Assembly (NCBI GenBank): GCA_963819385.1
Contig: CAWFVV010000006.1
Span: forward strand, 2,356,001-2,420,000
DNA length: 64,000 nt
Source: JAVDCA01 sp963819385
GTDB taxonomy: Bacteria > Pseudomonadota > Alphaproteobacteria > Rhizobiales > Xanthobacteraceae
Direction: 5' to 3'
The notes below the pieces were generated by a model, which was not told the origin of the DNA, ran no database searches, and worked only from the letters and a program-made list of their open reading frames with translations. Made by a program: the position numbers and the translations under genes. This document shows positions 7,469-17,242 of this stretch, in pieces. Position 1 is the stretch's first letter; each line of letters opens with the position of its first letter.

Positions 7469-9791
7469 ATGAAATTCGGCATCGGTCAGCCCGTGCGGCG
7501 CCACGAGGATTTGCGGCTCATCACCGGCGGCGGCCGCTACACGGACGACATCGTCCTGCCGCGCATGGCGCGCGCCTTCGTGCTGCGGGCGCCGATGGCG
7601 CATGCGCGGATCAAGCGGATCGATGCCGCGGCAGCGCGGCGGATGCCCGGGGTGCTGCTGGTCGCCACCGGCGAGGACCTGCGCGCCGACGGCCTCGGCG
7701 ATCTCCCCTGCGTGACGCCGCTCAACAACCGCGACGGAACGCCACGGCACGACACGCCGCGCCCGGTGCTGGCGACGGCCAAGGTGCGGCATGTCGGCGA
7801 GCCCGTGGCGCTGGTCGTCGCCGAGACGCTCGCGGCGGCGCGCGACGCCGCGGAAGCGATCGAGGTCGAATATGAGGGCCTGCCGGCGGTCACCGGCGCC
7901 AAGGAGGCGACCGCGCCGGGCGCGCCGCAGCTGTTCGCGCATGTCTCCGGCAACGTGGTGTTCGACTGGGACAACGACATGGGCGACGCCAAGGCGACGG
8001 ACGCCGCCTTCGCGGCGGCGGCGCGCACCGTCACGCTCGAGCTCGTCAACAACCGCGTCGTCGCCAATTCGATGGAGCCGCGCAATGCGATCGGCGACTA
8101 CGACGAGGCCGGCGAGCGCTCGGTGCTCTATACGGCGACGCAAGGCCCGCACTTCGTGCGCGATCCGCTCGCCGACCTGGTGCTCAAGGTGCCGAAGGAG
8201 AAGTTGCGCCTGATCACACCCAATGTCGGCGGCGGCTTCGGCATGAAGGCGTTCGTCTATCCCGAGCATGCGCTCGTCGTGTGGGCGAGCCGCAAGCTCA
8301 AGCGGCCGGTGAAGTGGCAGGAGGACCGCTCCGAGGGGTTCGTCTCCGACAATCAGGGACGCGATCACGTCACCCGCGCCGAGCTCGCGCTCGACGCCAA
8401 GGGCCGCTTCCTGGCCTTACGGGTCTCGGTTCTCGCCAATCTCGGCGCCTATCTCTCGCCATTCGGCAGCTTCGTGCCGACACGCTCGACGGACCTCGTC
8501 AGCGGCCTCTACGCGATCGGCGCGATCCACGTGAACGTCAAAGGCGTGTGCACCAACACGGTGCCGGTGTGCGCCTATCGCGGCGCCGGCCGGCCGGAAG
8601 CCGCGTATCTGCTCGAGCGCCTGGTCGATCTCGCGGCGCGCGAGCTCGGAAAAAGTCCCGACGCGATCCGCCGCGTCAACTTCGTGCCGCCGTCCGCGAT
8701 GCCCTACGTGTCGGCGACCAAGCTGCGCATCGATTTCGGGCGAGTTCGAGCAGGTGATGGACCTGTGCATGGACGCGGCGGAATGGCCGTCGTTCAAGAA
8801 GCGGCGCAGAGATAGCGAACGCGCCGGCAAGCTGCGCGGCATCGGCATGGCCACCTATACGGAGCGGTGCGGCGGCGGCTTTCCCGAAACCGCGTCGATC
8901 GAATTCAAGGACGATCGCGTCGAGCTGGTGATGGGCAACCAGGAATACGGCACCGGCCTCATCACCGCCTACAAGCAGATCGTCTGCGACCAGCTCGGCC
9001 TCGATGCGGACCGCATCGACGTGATCATGGGCGACACCGATCGCACGCCGTCGGGCCTCACCGGGGGCTCGCGCGCGCTCGCGGTCGCGGGCTCGGCGCT
9101 CCACGAGGCCGGGCACGCGGTCGTCGCCAAGGGCCGGGAGCTCGCCGCACACCTTCTCGAGGCCGCCGCGGGGGACGTCACCTTTGCGGACGGCGTCTTC
9201 TCCGTGGCCGGCACCGATCTGCGCCTCGATCTTCTCGAGGTCGCCAAGGCTGCGCGCGATCCCAAGCGGCTTCCGCCCGGCATGACGCCCGGACTGGACG
9301 CGACGCACAAGCAGGTGCCGCCGGCCCAGACCTTTCCCAACGGCTGCCACATCGCGGAAGTCGAGATCGATCCCGAGACCGGCACGGTCGCGATCGCGCG
9401 CTACACCATCGTCGACGACTTCGGCCGCACCATCAATCCGCTCCTGCTCGAGGGCCAGGTCCACGGCGGGGTGGCGCAAGGCATCGGCCAGGCACTGCTC
9501 GAGCATGCGGTCTACGATCCCGACAGCGGCCAGCTGCTGACCGGCTCGTTCATGGACTACGCCATGCCGCGCGCCGACGACCTGCCGGCCTTCGCGGTCT
9601 CGACCCACAACGTGCCGACAACGGCGAACCCGTTGGGCGTCAAGGGCGCGGGCGAGGCCGGCGCGGTCGGGGCGCCGCCGGCGATCGTCAATGCCATCGT
9701 CGACGCGCTCGATCATCGGATCGGCGTGCGCCACATCGACATGCCGGCGACGCCGCACCGAATCTGGAGCGCGCTCAACGGCGCACGTTAG
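7469..9791 (+). pseudogene. CoxL-like molybdopterin-binding dehydrogenase subunit, frameshifted
   Basis: The large molybdenum-cofactor subunit of a xanthine dehydrogenase/CO-dehydrogenase-family hydroxylase, about 774 residues. The first part (IGQPVRRHEDLRLITGGGRYTDDI through VPVCAYRGAGRPEAAY) and the second part (GIGMATYTERCGGGF, GTGLITAYKQIVCDQL, GVKGAGEAGAVGAPPAIVNA) are well conserved but lie in different frames. The break is at GGG 8738-8740, where one G too many separates LRIDF from GEFEQVMDLCMDA. AYRGAGR is the motif of 'form II' CoxL proteins rather than true CO dehydrogenase (AYRCSFR). The small iron-sulfur and FAD subunits, usually in the same operon, are absent. The start is the ATG at 7469, with GGAG upstream. 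A sequencing indel is the simplest explanation of the break. Confidence 0.8.
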
Positions 9792-9849
9792 AGGAAATCC
9801 GCACGCCACGCGCAACAAGGCGCCGCCCGTCGTTGCACTCGTGGCAGTC

Positions 9850-10527
9850 TCAGAATTGATCCTGGCCGATTGTGCGCAGGTCCCCTGCCCGCCCCTGATC
9901 CGTGTAGGTGACGGTGACGATGGTCGGCGCCGAGCTTTCCGGCAGCAGCCTCACCATGCCGTTGCCGATCAGGCGGTAGCGGACATCCTCGGCCGTCACC
10001 GTGACGGCGCCGTCGTTGCGGTCGGCGCCGCTGAACAGCAGGACCGAGCGCTGGTCGAGTGGAACGGCGGTCTGCACCGTGCCGTAGGCCCAGTCGAAGC
10101 CGAGAAAGTAGTCCTGCAGCCGCATGGCGCCGGCGAGCATGCCGCTGTTGTCGAGCTGCGGATTGCTGTCGAGGCCCCACACGACGTTCACCTGAAAGAG
10201 CGCGTGCTGGCGATAGCCGAACAGATACTCGATCCGTCCGACGCCGAGGCCGGGCTCGAGGCCGCGCACGTGGACGATCAGCTTGGTCGCGCCGGTCGTC
10301 GCGTCGGTAGTGAGCATCATCTGGCCGGCATCGACGTTGAACGTTTTCTGGGCGATCTGCCGCACCTGCGCCTCGGTCATGCCGAAGCTCGCGCCGCGGA
10401 AGCCCGTGACCTGGTATTTCGGGAGGTCATACTGCGCGATCGCAACGCCCGCTCCTGGCGGCGCGACGGCGGCGATCAGCAGAGCAAGAATGCTGCAGAC
10501 CAGAACGCGCGCGAGACGACGAGTCAC
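9850..10527 (-). CDS. Secreted protein of unknown function
   Basis: 225 residues starting at a GTG (10527) preceded by GGGAGG six bases away. Residues 1-31 form a signal peptide (MTRRLARVLVCSILALLIA, then a likely cleavage near GVAIA-QY). The mature part begins DLPKYQVTGFRGASFGMTEAQVRQIAQ, a pattern seen in exported proteins where a short motif precedes a repeated beta fold, but I do not recognise the family. Most of the remainder is predicted beta-rich, with a central FQVNVVWGLD. It lies between an orphan molybdoenzyme gene and an aldolase gene and forms no obvious operon with either. Confidence 0.7.
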   Translation of the reverse strand: MTRRLARVLVCSILALLIAAVAPPGAGVAIAQYDLPKYQVTGFRGASFGMTEAQVRQIAQKTFNVDAGQMMLTTDATTGATKLIVHVRGLEPGLGVGRIEYLFGYRQHALFQVNVVWGLDSNPQLDNSGMLAGAMRLQDYFLGFDWAYGTVQTAVPLDQRSVLLFSGADRNDGAVTVTAEDVRYRLIGNGMVRLLPESSAPTIVTVTYTDQGRAGDLRTIGQDQF

Positions 10528-10670
10528 GATTGCCTCCCTGCGACGGCGGGCGCCGTGCGCAAGCCTAGGCCGCGATCGTTACCGAAATTTCTGCGCCGCC
10601 ATCGCAATTGGACATACAGCGCGCTTTCGGGCGTGGTGGCCGCCGCAGCGAGCGGCCGCACGGTTCGCTT

Positions 10671-11453
10671 TTACCGCGCGAACTCCACCAATCGCCGGCA
10701 CGCCTGCAGCAGCACCAGCGCATCGGTCGCGAGCACGAGGCCCTGCACGCCGCGCCCGACGAGGCGGCGGCTGTAGTCGCGCTCCTGGCGGTCGCCGATG
10801 GTGGTGAGGATGAACTTGCCGTGCCGCCGGCAGGACGCGACCACGCGGTCGAGGGCGGCGCTCATCGCCGGATGGTCGAAGTCGGCGCCGGGCGCGCCGA
10901 CCGAGACCGAGAGATCGTAGGGGCCGACGAACAGCCCGTTGATGCCCGGAACGGCCGCGATCGCCGCGATGTCGTCGATTGCCGCGGCGTCCTCGATCAG
11001 CGGGACAAGCAGGATGTCGCGATTGGCCTCGCGCGCGTAGGCGGTCCAGTCGTCCGGCCAGTAGCCGGTCGCGCGCACGATCGGGCAGGCGCCGCGCTCG
11101 CCATCGGGCGCATAGCGCGCGGCGCGCACCAGCGCCTCGCACGACGCACGCGTACCGTGCGGAATGACCAGGCCCGCGACCGCGAGGTTGAGCACCCGCT
11201 TGATCAGGCCAGCGTCGACCTCGGGGACCCGCACCAGCGGCGCGATGCCGGCCGCATCGGCGGCGCGCACGAGGTGCGCCAGCCGATCCATGTCCATCGG
11301 GCAGTGCTCCATGTCGATGATGACGAAGTCGATCCCGGCGCGGGCCAGGATCTCGATCACCATCGGCGCGCCGATGAAGTCGATGATGCCGGTGAGCGTG
11401 TCGCCGCGCGCGAAGCGCTCGCGCAGGCTGATCTGAGTCTTTGCCGGGGTCAT
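10671..11453 (-). CDS. HpcH/HpaI family aldolase
   Basis: A 260-residue class II pyruvate-type aldolase of the HpaI/GarL family. Fingerprints are GIIDFIGAPMVIEILARAGIDFVIIDMEHCPMD (with the DMEH motif), RVPEVDAGLIKRVLN (substrate arginine), the metal-binding glutamate in LVPLIEDA and NGLFVGPYDLSVSVGAPG, where the family usually has GPxDL. It would cleave a 2-keto-3-deoxy or 4-hydroxy-2-oxo acid to pyruvate plus an aldehyde. It lies 22 bases downstream of a TctC-like binding protein on the same strand, so the pair may handle import and cleavage of a related organic acid. The substrate is not readable. Confidence 0.85.
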   Translation of the reverse strand: MTPAKTQISLRERFARGDTLTGIIDFIGAPMVIEILARAGIDFVIIDMEHCPMDMDRLAHLVRAADAAGIAPLVRVPEVDAGLIKRVLNLAVAGLVIPHGTRASCEALVRAARYAPDGERGACPIVRATGYWPDDWTAYAREANRDILLVPLIEDAAAIDDIAAIAAVPGINGLFVGPYDLSVSVGAPGADFDHPAMSAALDRVVASCRRHGKFILTTIGDRQERDYSRRLVGRGVQGLVLATDALVLLQACRRLVEFAR

Positions 11454-11475
11454 GGAACGAGCCGCGCCGATCCGC

Positions 11476-12456
11476 TCACTCGGCCTTGATGCCAGAGGAC
11501 TTGACGACCTTGGCCCATTTCGCGGTCTCGTCGGCGATCAGCTTGCCGTATTGCGCAGGCGTCATGGCCTGCGGCTCGACGCCGAGGTTCTCGAGCTTCG
11601 CCTTCACGGCCGGATCGGCGATGCCGGCATTGATCGCCTGGTTGAGCTTGTCGACGATCGCGGCGGGCGTCGCCTTGGGCGCGCCCATGCCGAAATAGCC
11701 GCTCGCGTCGTAGCCGGGGACGAAATCCGCCATGCCGGGCACGCCGGGCAGCGCCGGCGAGGGCTTCGCGCTCGTCACCGCCAGCGCGCGCAGCTTGCCG
11801 CTGCGGATCTGCGCCACCACGGTCGGGATCGGCGCGAAGACGACCTGCACCTGCCCGCTCAGCAGGTCGGGCACGTAGCTGCCGCTATAAGGGACGTGCA
11901 CCATGTCGACGCCCGCCATCATCTTGAACAGCTCGCCGAAGAGGTGCGGCGGCGTGCCGATGCCGGCCGAGCCCATGTTGATCTTGCCCGGGTTGGCCTT
12001 GGCATAGGCGATGAACTCCGGGACCGTCTTGGCGGGAAACGACGGCGGCACCGTCATCACGTAGGCGCTGCCGCCGATCAGCGCGACCGGCGCGACGTCG
12101 TTGATGAAGTTGAACTTGAGGTGCGGATAAAGCGACGCATTGATCGCGTTCGCGGTCATCACCTCCATGAGGATCGTGTAGCCGTCGGGCGCCGCCCGCG
12201 CGGCCGTCTCGGTGCCGATATTGCCGCCGGCGCCCGGGCGGTTCTCGACGATGAACTGCTGGCCGAGCCGCGCCGACATCGCCTGCGCGACGATGCGCGC
12301 GATCGAGTCCGCGGCCTGGCCGGCCGGAAAGGCGACGATCATGCGCACCGGCTGGCTCGGATAGGCCTGCGCCCGGGCGGCGCGCGGCAGGAGGGTGAGC
12401 GCGGTGGCGCCGGCGGCAAGATGAAGGACGTCGCGGCGAAGGAACTTTGCGGTCAT
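11476..12456 (-). CDS. Tripartite tricarboxylate transporter substrate-binding protein (Bug/TctC)
   Basis: A 326-residue periplasmic binding protein. The ATG at 12456 gives a twin-arginine-looking leader (FLRRDVLHLAAGATALTLL) cleaved near ARAQ. The Bug family marks follow: YPSQPVRMIVAFPAGQAADSIAR, ENRPGAGGNIGTE, LYPHLKFNFINDVAPVALIG and a C-terminal helix PAQYGKLIADETAKWAKVVK. These proteins bind carboxylates, often without their own TctA/TctB genes nearby, as here. It is in tandem with the HpcH/HpaI aldolase gene and probably shares its transcript. Confidence 0.9.
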   Translation of the reverse strand: MTAKFLRRDVLHLAAGATALTLLPRAARAQAYPSQPVRMIVAFPAGQAADSIARIVAQAMSARLGQQFIVENRPGAGGNIGTETAARAAPDGYTILMEVMTANAINASLYPHLKFNFINDVAPVALIGGSAYVMTVPPSFPAKTVPEFIAYAKANPGKINMGSAGIGTPPHLFGELFKMMAGVDMVHVPYSGSYVPDLLSGQVQVVFAPIPTVVAQIRSGKLRALAVTSAKPSPALPGVPGMADFVPGYDASGYFGMGAPKATPAAIVDKLNQAINAGIADPAVKAKLENLGVEPQAMTPAQYGKLIADETAKWAKVVKSSGIKAE

Positions 12457-12599
12457 GGGTAGGTCCGGTCGGAGGGTCAGGTCCCACAACACAGCGCTAT
12501 AGAGAGACGCGCCGGCCGGCGGAAGGCCGCCATCGCCGCAGGCACCTACGCAAGTCGCTTGCTTGCCGCTTGGGCCGCCTTCGGCTATCTACGGCGCAC

Positions 12600-12676
<77 letters not shown>

Positions 12677-12720
12677 GCAACTCGCCAAGGTATAGATCAC
12701 GGGCGCGCGCAAGCGCGGCG

Positions 12721-13971
12721 CTACCCGGACGCCCGGACCGCCTCCCGTTCGGTGACGGCCGGTGTAACCGCGCCCAGCATGGCGCCGAACCAGAAATAGA
12801 TCATCCGGCCTTCGACCTGGGTGGAGAAATCCGAATTGAAAAGGCTCGTCACGCACCAGCCGATAAGCACCGCGGCGGCGAGCTCGCGGAACGGCGGCGG
12901 CGCCCGATAGCGGAACACCGCATAGAGAAAGTACAGGAACGTGCCGAGACCGAGAATGCCCAATTCGCCTTGCAGCTTGAGGTATTGATTGTGCGGGTCG
13001 TCGGTCAGGAAGCCGCGCCATCCCTCGACCCCCTGCACGTAGGGCGCATAGCCGTACTGGAACGCGCCCATACCGACGCCGAGCAGTGGATGATCGACGA
13101 GCATCGGCCAGGTGTTGCGCCACATCACGATGCGGGTGCCGACCGGCGTGCCTTCGGGCGCCCGGTCGACCGCCGCTATCTCGCTGCGCGCCTGGGCGAG
13201 CCGGTCGCGGACATGCGGGCTTGCGATCATCAGCGCCGCGCAGGCAACCACGATCGCGCAGCCGGTCGCGAGCTTGGGCCGCCACGTCCCCGGCGCGAGC
13301 AGAATGGCGGTCGTGGCCGACATGACGAGCACCGACAGATAGCCGGTGCGGCCCCACAGCACGAACACGACGTCGACGACGAGCGCGGCGAGCACGCCCG
13401 CCATGAGCCAGCGGTTGCCGAGCAGGCGATCCCCGGAGAATTCCGTCGAGCGCAACAGGGCCGAGATGCAAATGACGATCGCGACCGACAGCACCATGCC
13501 CTGGGTTGCATAATTCTGGAAAACGATGCCCGGACCGAGGCGGACCGTGAGTGAGATCGAGCGCGCGGCGGTGACGAACGAGACGAGCGCGCCGGCGAGG
13601 CATATCGCGACCACCACCTTGAGCGCCAGCCGCTTCGACGGCACGTCGGTGAAGACCGCGAGCGCAAGCGGCACGAGCAGCATGCGGCGCCACGCCAAGA
13701 GGCTCTTGAGCGCTTCGATCCAGGGCGCCGGTCCGTGCAGGAGGCCGACGACCATCGCGATCCCGAACGGATATCCTGCAAGCAGGAGCGGATGACGACG
13801 GAAGACATCCACCATCCGCCGCCGCAGCGCCGGATGGAACACGAACGCGGCGTAGGTTACGCCTTCGATGATGACCGCCACCGTCGTCGACACCAGCATC
13901 GAGACGACCACCGCGAGCAACAGCACGCGTCCCAGCAGCAGGCCCTCGTCGGCGGACGCCCTGTTCGTCAC
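12721..13971 (-). CDS. O-antigen ligase family membrane protein (Wzy_C)
   Basis: 416 residues, with about ten hydrophobic segments filling most of the protein. The Wzy_C/WaaL signature lies near residue 270-330: GTRIVMWRNTWPMLVDHPLLGVG, then GAFQYGYAPYV and the periplasmic histidine in DDPHNQYLKLQGELG. Such inner-membrane proteins join an undecaprenyl-linked polysaccharide to lipid A-core or to another acceptor, or polymerise repeat units. The GTG start at 13971 overlaps the stop of a ligase-like remnant (GTGA). It lies 45 bases from the tRNA-Arg gene, on the opposite strand. Confidence 0.85.
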   Translation of the reverse strand: MTNRASADEGLLLGRVLLLAVVVSMLVSTTVAVIIEGVTYAAFVFHPALRRRMVDVFRRHPLLLAGYPFGIAMVVGLLHGPAPWIEALKSLLAWRRMLLVPLALAVFTDVPSKRLALKVVVAICLAGALVSFVTAARSISLTVRLGPGIVFQNYATQGMVLSVAIVICISALLRSTEFSGDRLLGNRWLMAGVLAALVVDVVFVLWGRTGYLSVLVMSATTAILLAPGTWRPKLATGCAIVVACAALMIASPHVRDRLAQARSEIAAVDRAPEGTPVGTRIVMWRNTWPMLVDHPLLGVGMGAFQYGYAPYVQGVEGWRGFLTDDPHNQYLKLQGELGILGLGTFLYFLYAVFRYRAPPPFRELAAAVLIGWCVTSLFNSDFSTQVEGRMIYFWFGAMLGAVTPAVTEREAVRASG

Positions 13972-14285
13972 GGTCGCGGGCCCTCCTCGCGTGCTTGCGC
14001 GAGCCGCGCGGGATCGACCAGCAGCAAGCCGCAGATGAACCAGAACGTGCGCCGGAAGAAGATGTCGTGCGCGAGGCCCATGAGCACGAACACGGCGACG
14101 ACGATCAGGAGCCCGCGCGCCGGGCCGTCGTGCTGCCGCAGCGCCGTGACGCCGTCGCCACGGGCATTCAAAGCGCCTTGAAGCGCGCCGTAGCAGGATG
14201 TTTCACTCGTGCTGGCGCCAGTCGCGCGAACGCGCGCAACCTCTGCCAAATAGTCCAGTAGGATTTCGTTCTCGGCGGAGCCCAA
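13968..14285 (-). pseudogene. C-terminal remnant of an O-antigen ligase-like protein
   Basis: The last 55 codons (about 13968-14135) encode HDGPARGLLIVVAVFVLMGL, DIFFRRTFWFICGLLLVDPAR and a basic tail. They closely match the C-terminus of the ligase encoded at 19843-22063 (GLLIAVAAFVLMGL, DIFFQRTFWFACGLLLVDGSR). The first half of this frame (MGSAENEILLDYLAEVARVRATG) has no counterpart there and may be chance coding. I read this as the leftover end of a duplicated or replaced ligase gene. It is also possible that a small two-segment membrane protein is still made. Confidence 0.5.
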
Positions 14286-14701
14286 CCGTACCCTCTCCTC
14301 AAGTTAAAGACATATCTGACTCGCTGGAAGATAGTTAGCCAGCTCCGATGAAGAATCGCCCGAGGTTGAAAGAGCCTGGGCTCTCGTGGGTCGCTCCGCG
14401 CGAGACTTCCGGCTGAACGCCGCCCGGCGATGAATCGCTGATGTGGGAGTTCAGCAACTCCTCGCTTCGAACATCCGGGACTTGCACTATCGCGCGCCGA
14501 TGCACGCTTCAATGAGTTCGTTTGCTGCGCAGCAGCTGAGCGCCGGATAATCCGAAGTCCAAACGAGCGCCGGGACATCGGATGTGCATCGGCGGAGTCC
14601 GAATTTGCGTAAAGTCATCCAACCGACGGCGCGGGGGCTGTGATAGCCTGACGGCAGTTCGCACCGAGCCCCGAGGGGCTCGCCATTGGGCCCGTCCCGC
14701 C
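14286..14701. other. Intergenic stretch without a convincing gene
   Basis: 416 bases between a ligase remnant (minus) and a membrane-anchored protein (plus). Frames are open by chance but low in hydrophobic or family-like content. Small perfect hairpins are visible: AGAGCC-TG-GGCTCT (14371-14384) and GGAGTT-CAGC-AACTCC (14446-14461). Either could be a terminator stem or operator; neither is followed by a T-run. Confidence 0.5.
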
Positions 14702-15411
14702 ATGTCGAGACGCAAGCTTGCCTGGATTGTCGTCACCCTCGTCGGCATCCTCGCAACCGGCGCGCTGTTCTTCAGCGTGTTCAGAACCAGCAAGCTCGTC
14801 TTCACCGAACCCGAGATACAAGAGCGTCTGAACCGACAACTCCGGAAGACCGTGCGGGGCGTGACGGTCGAGCGCGTGGCCACGCATCTCGTAGAAAATC
14901 GCCTGGGGTTACGCATCGAGGTGCAGGGTGTCCTCGTGCGCCAGCCGGTTTCCGCCGTCGTATCGGCCCGAGGTGTGCCGCGTTACGAGGCTCGCGGCGC
15001 AGAGCTGTACTTCGACGCCGACGACATCAAGATCGATCAGCTCACGATCGCGGGCCGGAACGTGATCGACGCGGACGATACGGCTGCCCGCAGGCCGTTG
15101 AGCGCGGCGGCTGGCCCGGCCGTGCAGCGGCTCGCGGAAGCTGCGATCAGGCATATCTGGCCACGCGGCCGGTGTATCGCTTCAAGGACGACTTCAAGGG
15201 GTTCGTGCTGAAAGCCTCGCTCGTCGACGTGACGATCGGCCAGGACGCACTGGTGGTGACGTTCTCGCCTTGGAATCTGACGGTGACGTGTGCGATCCTT
15301 ACGTTCGTGTTGCTGGGAATTCTGTCGATCATCTATTTGCTGATTCGCCATCCGCTCTGGGGATTGGAGAAAATCATCGACATCGTCGATATGATGACGC
15401 CATCGGGGTGA
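14702..15411 (+). pseudogene. Membrane-anchored DUF1439-like protein, frameshifted
   Basis: The ATG at 14702 opens MSRRKLAWIVVTLVGILATG, an N-terminal membrane anchor. VFTEPEIQERLNRQLRKTV and RIEVQGVLVRQPVSAVVSARG follow, resembling the beta-helix grip domain of YceB/DUF1439 lipid-binding proteins. Near 15146-15151 a base appears to be missing: frame 1 reads LAEAAIRHIW, while the next frame continues AYLATRPVYRFKDDFKGFVLKASLVDVTIG and a second membrane segment (VTCAILTFVLLGILSIIYLLI). After repair the protein has about 237 residues with a membrane segment at each end. The family call is tentative. No partner gene is adjacent on this strand. Confidence 0.5.
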
Positions 15412-15500
15412 CATCGCACGATACTCTGCCGGCGGCTTCCGGAGCGCCTTCTTGAACATGAAGGTCGCGATCGATTTAGCGGCTCGCCCCCGGCTGTCGA

Positions 15501-15737
15501 TCACCGCGCGCCTTCTTCCAGCGTCGGCTTGCTCGGTCCCAGCTTCGGCGCCGCCAGCTCCAGCAACGCCACGAGCTCCTCGCTGTCGGCACGCGGCGTC
15601 GCGACGGCGCAGGTCCGCGACCTTGACGCCCGCCTGCAGCCGCGACCGGCCGCCGTCTCAAGCGGCGCCGCGCCGGCGGTCGTGGCCGGCGCGAGCGCGA
15701 CGGTCATGCCCAGAAACGATGCCAACGACGCTTTCAT
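15501..15737 (-). CDS. Small putative secreted protein
   Basis: 78 residues starting at an ATG that overlaps the stop of the upstream di-heme peroxidase gene (ATGA), which argues for a real downstream cistron. Residues 1-24 look like a signal peptide (MKASLASFLGMTVALAPATTAGA-AP). The middle is arginine-rich and out of character, while the end (ADSEELVALLELAAPKLGPSK) looks coding again, so a hidden pair of frameshifts is possible. I do not recognise it. Confidence 0.4.
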   Translation of the reverse strand: MKASLASFLGMTVALAPATTAGAAPLETAAGRGCRRASRSRTCAVATPRADSEELVALLELAAPKLGPSKPTLEEGAR

Positions 15738-17143
15738 CGCGATGCCTCCGCGGCCTTCTGCGACGGTAACTGTGCTTGCACCGGGGCGCGCAGCATCCGC
15801 CGCCGCTCCGCGTTGTGCGCGTCACGCAAGGCCGGATTGAACAGGGACCACGGCTCGGTGCCGCGCGCGAGCGGCATCGCGCGCGAGAAGGTCAGATTGT
15901 AGTAGGTCCGGTATTCGGCCGCGGCGGCGTCGAAATCGCCCGTGTCCGTCGCCATCGCGATGCGGCGTAGGCTGATGACCACGTCCTTGAGCGCCGCGCG
16001 CGCGAGGCGGCGTTCGGTCAGGGCGCCCTTGACCGCGCTGTCGCGCTGGTCGGGGAACTGCTCGGTCAGGTCGCGCAGCTCGGCGCCGAGCGTGTCGACC
16101 GCGAGATCGATCGTATCGCGGTCGTGCGCCGCAATCGCCTGGGAGAGGAGCAACGAGAAGTTGGTGATGTCCTTGAAGCGGACGACGACGCCGTCGCGAT
16201 CGTACGGCTGCCGGGCATCGCCGATGGCGCCAAGATACGCGACGAGGTCGCCGTGCTCCTGGGCCGACAGCCCGAGCCCGTAGGCGCGGTCGAAATGATC
16301 GACCACCTGGTCGAACGTGCCGTAGCGGGCATCGTGGAAGTAGGGCGCGTTGAACTTCGCATTCAGCAGCGTCGGCGTCTTGTAGAAGCCGCCGGAGCCG
16401 ACGTCGTGCTGCCGGTGATCGACGAACGCGCCCGACGGCACGTGGCAGGCCGCGCAGCTCAGATTCGGGTCGTGCGGGAAGGGCTTGGCGAACAGCGCCT
16501 CGCCGCGACGCTCGGCCTCGCTCGCCGTGTCGTTGAGCCGGCCGCGCGCGCCGAGCTTGAGGTTCGGCAGGAAATCGATCTCCTGGACGTAGGCGACGAC
16601 CGCGTCGAGCAGCGCGGGCGACGGCTCCGGCCCGGCAAACTCGCCGACGATGACGTTGCGCACGAACTCGCGCAGCGACGCGATCCGGCCATCGTGTCCG
16701 TAGGGGGCGAGAAAGCGCGCGCCGCGCAGGCTCGGGACCCGCACCGGGTCGAGGACGTGATTGTCGGCCTTGGGATTGAACAGCGCCCCGGTGGTGTCGA
16801 AATTGCCGGGGCGGGTCGACATGCCGGGGACGAACAGCCCGGCGTTGCCGGCGCCGTTGACGTGGCAGGTGGCGCACGACACGCCGGCGCGGCGCGCGAC
16901 GCCGCCGAGGATGGCGGGCGAGTTGAAGGCGAGATCGCCCAGCGCGACCACGTAGGACATGCGGTCGCTGCGATATTCGGACTTCAGGATCTCGTGCGGG
17001 ACGTCGAGCGCGTCCTCGTTGAGCTCGCTGCCCGCCGGCAGGGCCGCCTGATCGCCGTCGATTGGAAACGCCGTCACGTCCCAGGGCAGCAACAGCAGTA
17101 GGAGGAATGCGGCCGCAATACTGAGGCTTCGCCAACGCATCAC
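15734..17143 (-). CDS. Di-heme cytochrome c peroxidase/MauG-like protein
   Basis: A 469-residue exported heme protein. Residues 1-25 form a signal peptide (SLSIAAAFLLLLLLPWDVTA). Two c-type heme sites are visible: CATCH near residue 91 and CAACH near 229. The surrounding sequence (HVNGAGNAGLFVPGMSTRPGN, VPSLRGARFLAPYGHDGR, SLREFVRNVI, KTPTLLNAKFNAPYFHDARYGTF) is typical of the bacterial di-heme peroxidase/MauG superfamily. The C-terminal 120 residues are helical and beyond the usual family length. It lies 99 bases downstream of a secreted phosphoesterase gene on the same strand and overlaps a small secreted protein gene. The electron donor and substrate are unknown. Confidence 0.82.
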   Translation of the reverse strand: MMRWRSLSIAAAFLLLLLLPWDVTAFPIDGDQAALPAGSELNEDALDVPHEILKSEYRSDRMSYVVALGDLAFNSPAILGGVARRAGVSCATCHVNGAGNAGLFVPGMSTRPGNFDTTGALFNPKADNHVLDPVRVPSLRGARFLAPYGHDGRIASLREFVRNVIVGEFAGPEPSPALLDAVVAYVQEIDFLPNLKLGARGRLNDTASEAERRGEALFAKPFPHDPNLSCAACHVPSGAFVDHRQHDVGSGGFYKTPTLLNAKFNAPYFHDARYGTFDQVVDHFDRAYGLGLSAQEHGDLVAYLGAIGDARQPYDRDGVVVRFKDITNFSLLLSQAIAAHDRDTIDLAVDTLGAELRDLTEQFPDQRDSAVKGALTERRLARAALKDVVISLRRIAMATDTGDFDAAAAEYRTYYNLTFSRAMPLARGTEPWSLFNPALRDAHNAERRRMLRAPVQAQLPSQKAAEASR

Positions 17144-17242
17144 ATGCCGATCCTTATCGATTCGCTCTCAACGCCCCGCATGAACGCAGTTGCACGGGCA
17201 GGGCTGACGCCCGGCCCATGCAAGCCGTCTCAGACGATGCAA

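Noticed and set aside
14168..14578. 136-codon minus-strand frame
   Set aside because: No hydrophobic core, no recognisable motif and partly overlaps the ligase remnant in another frame.
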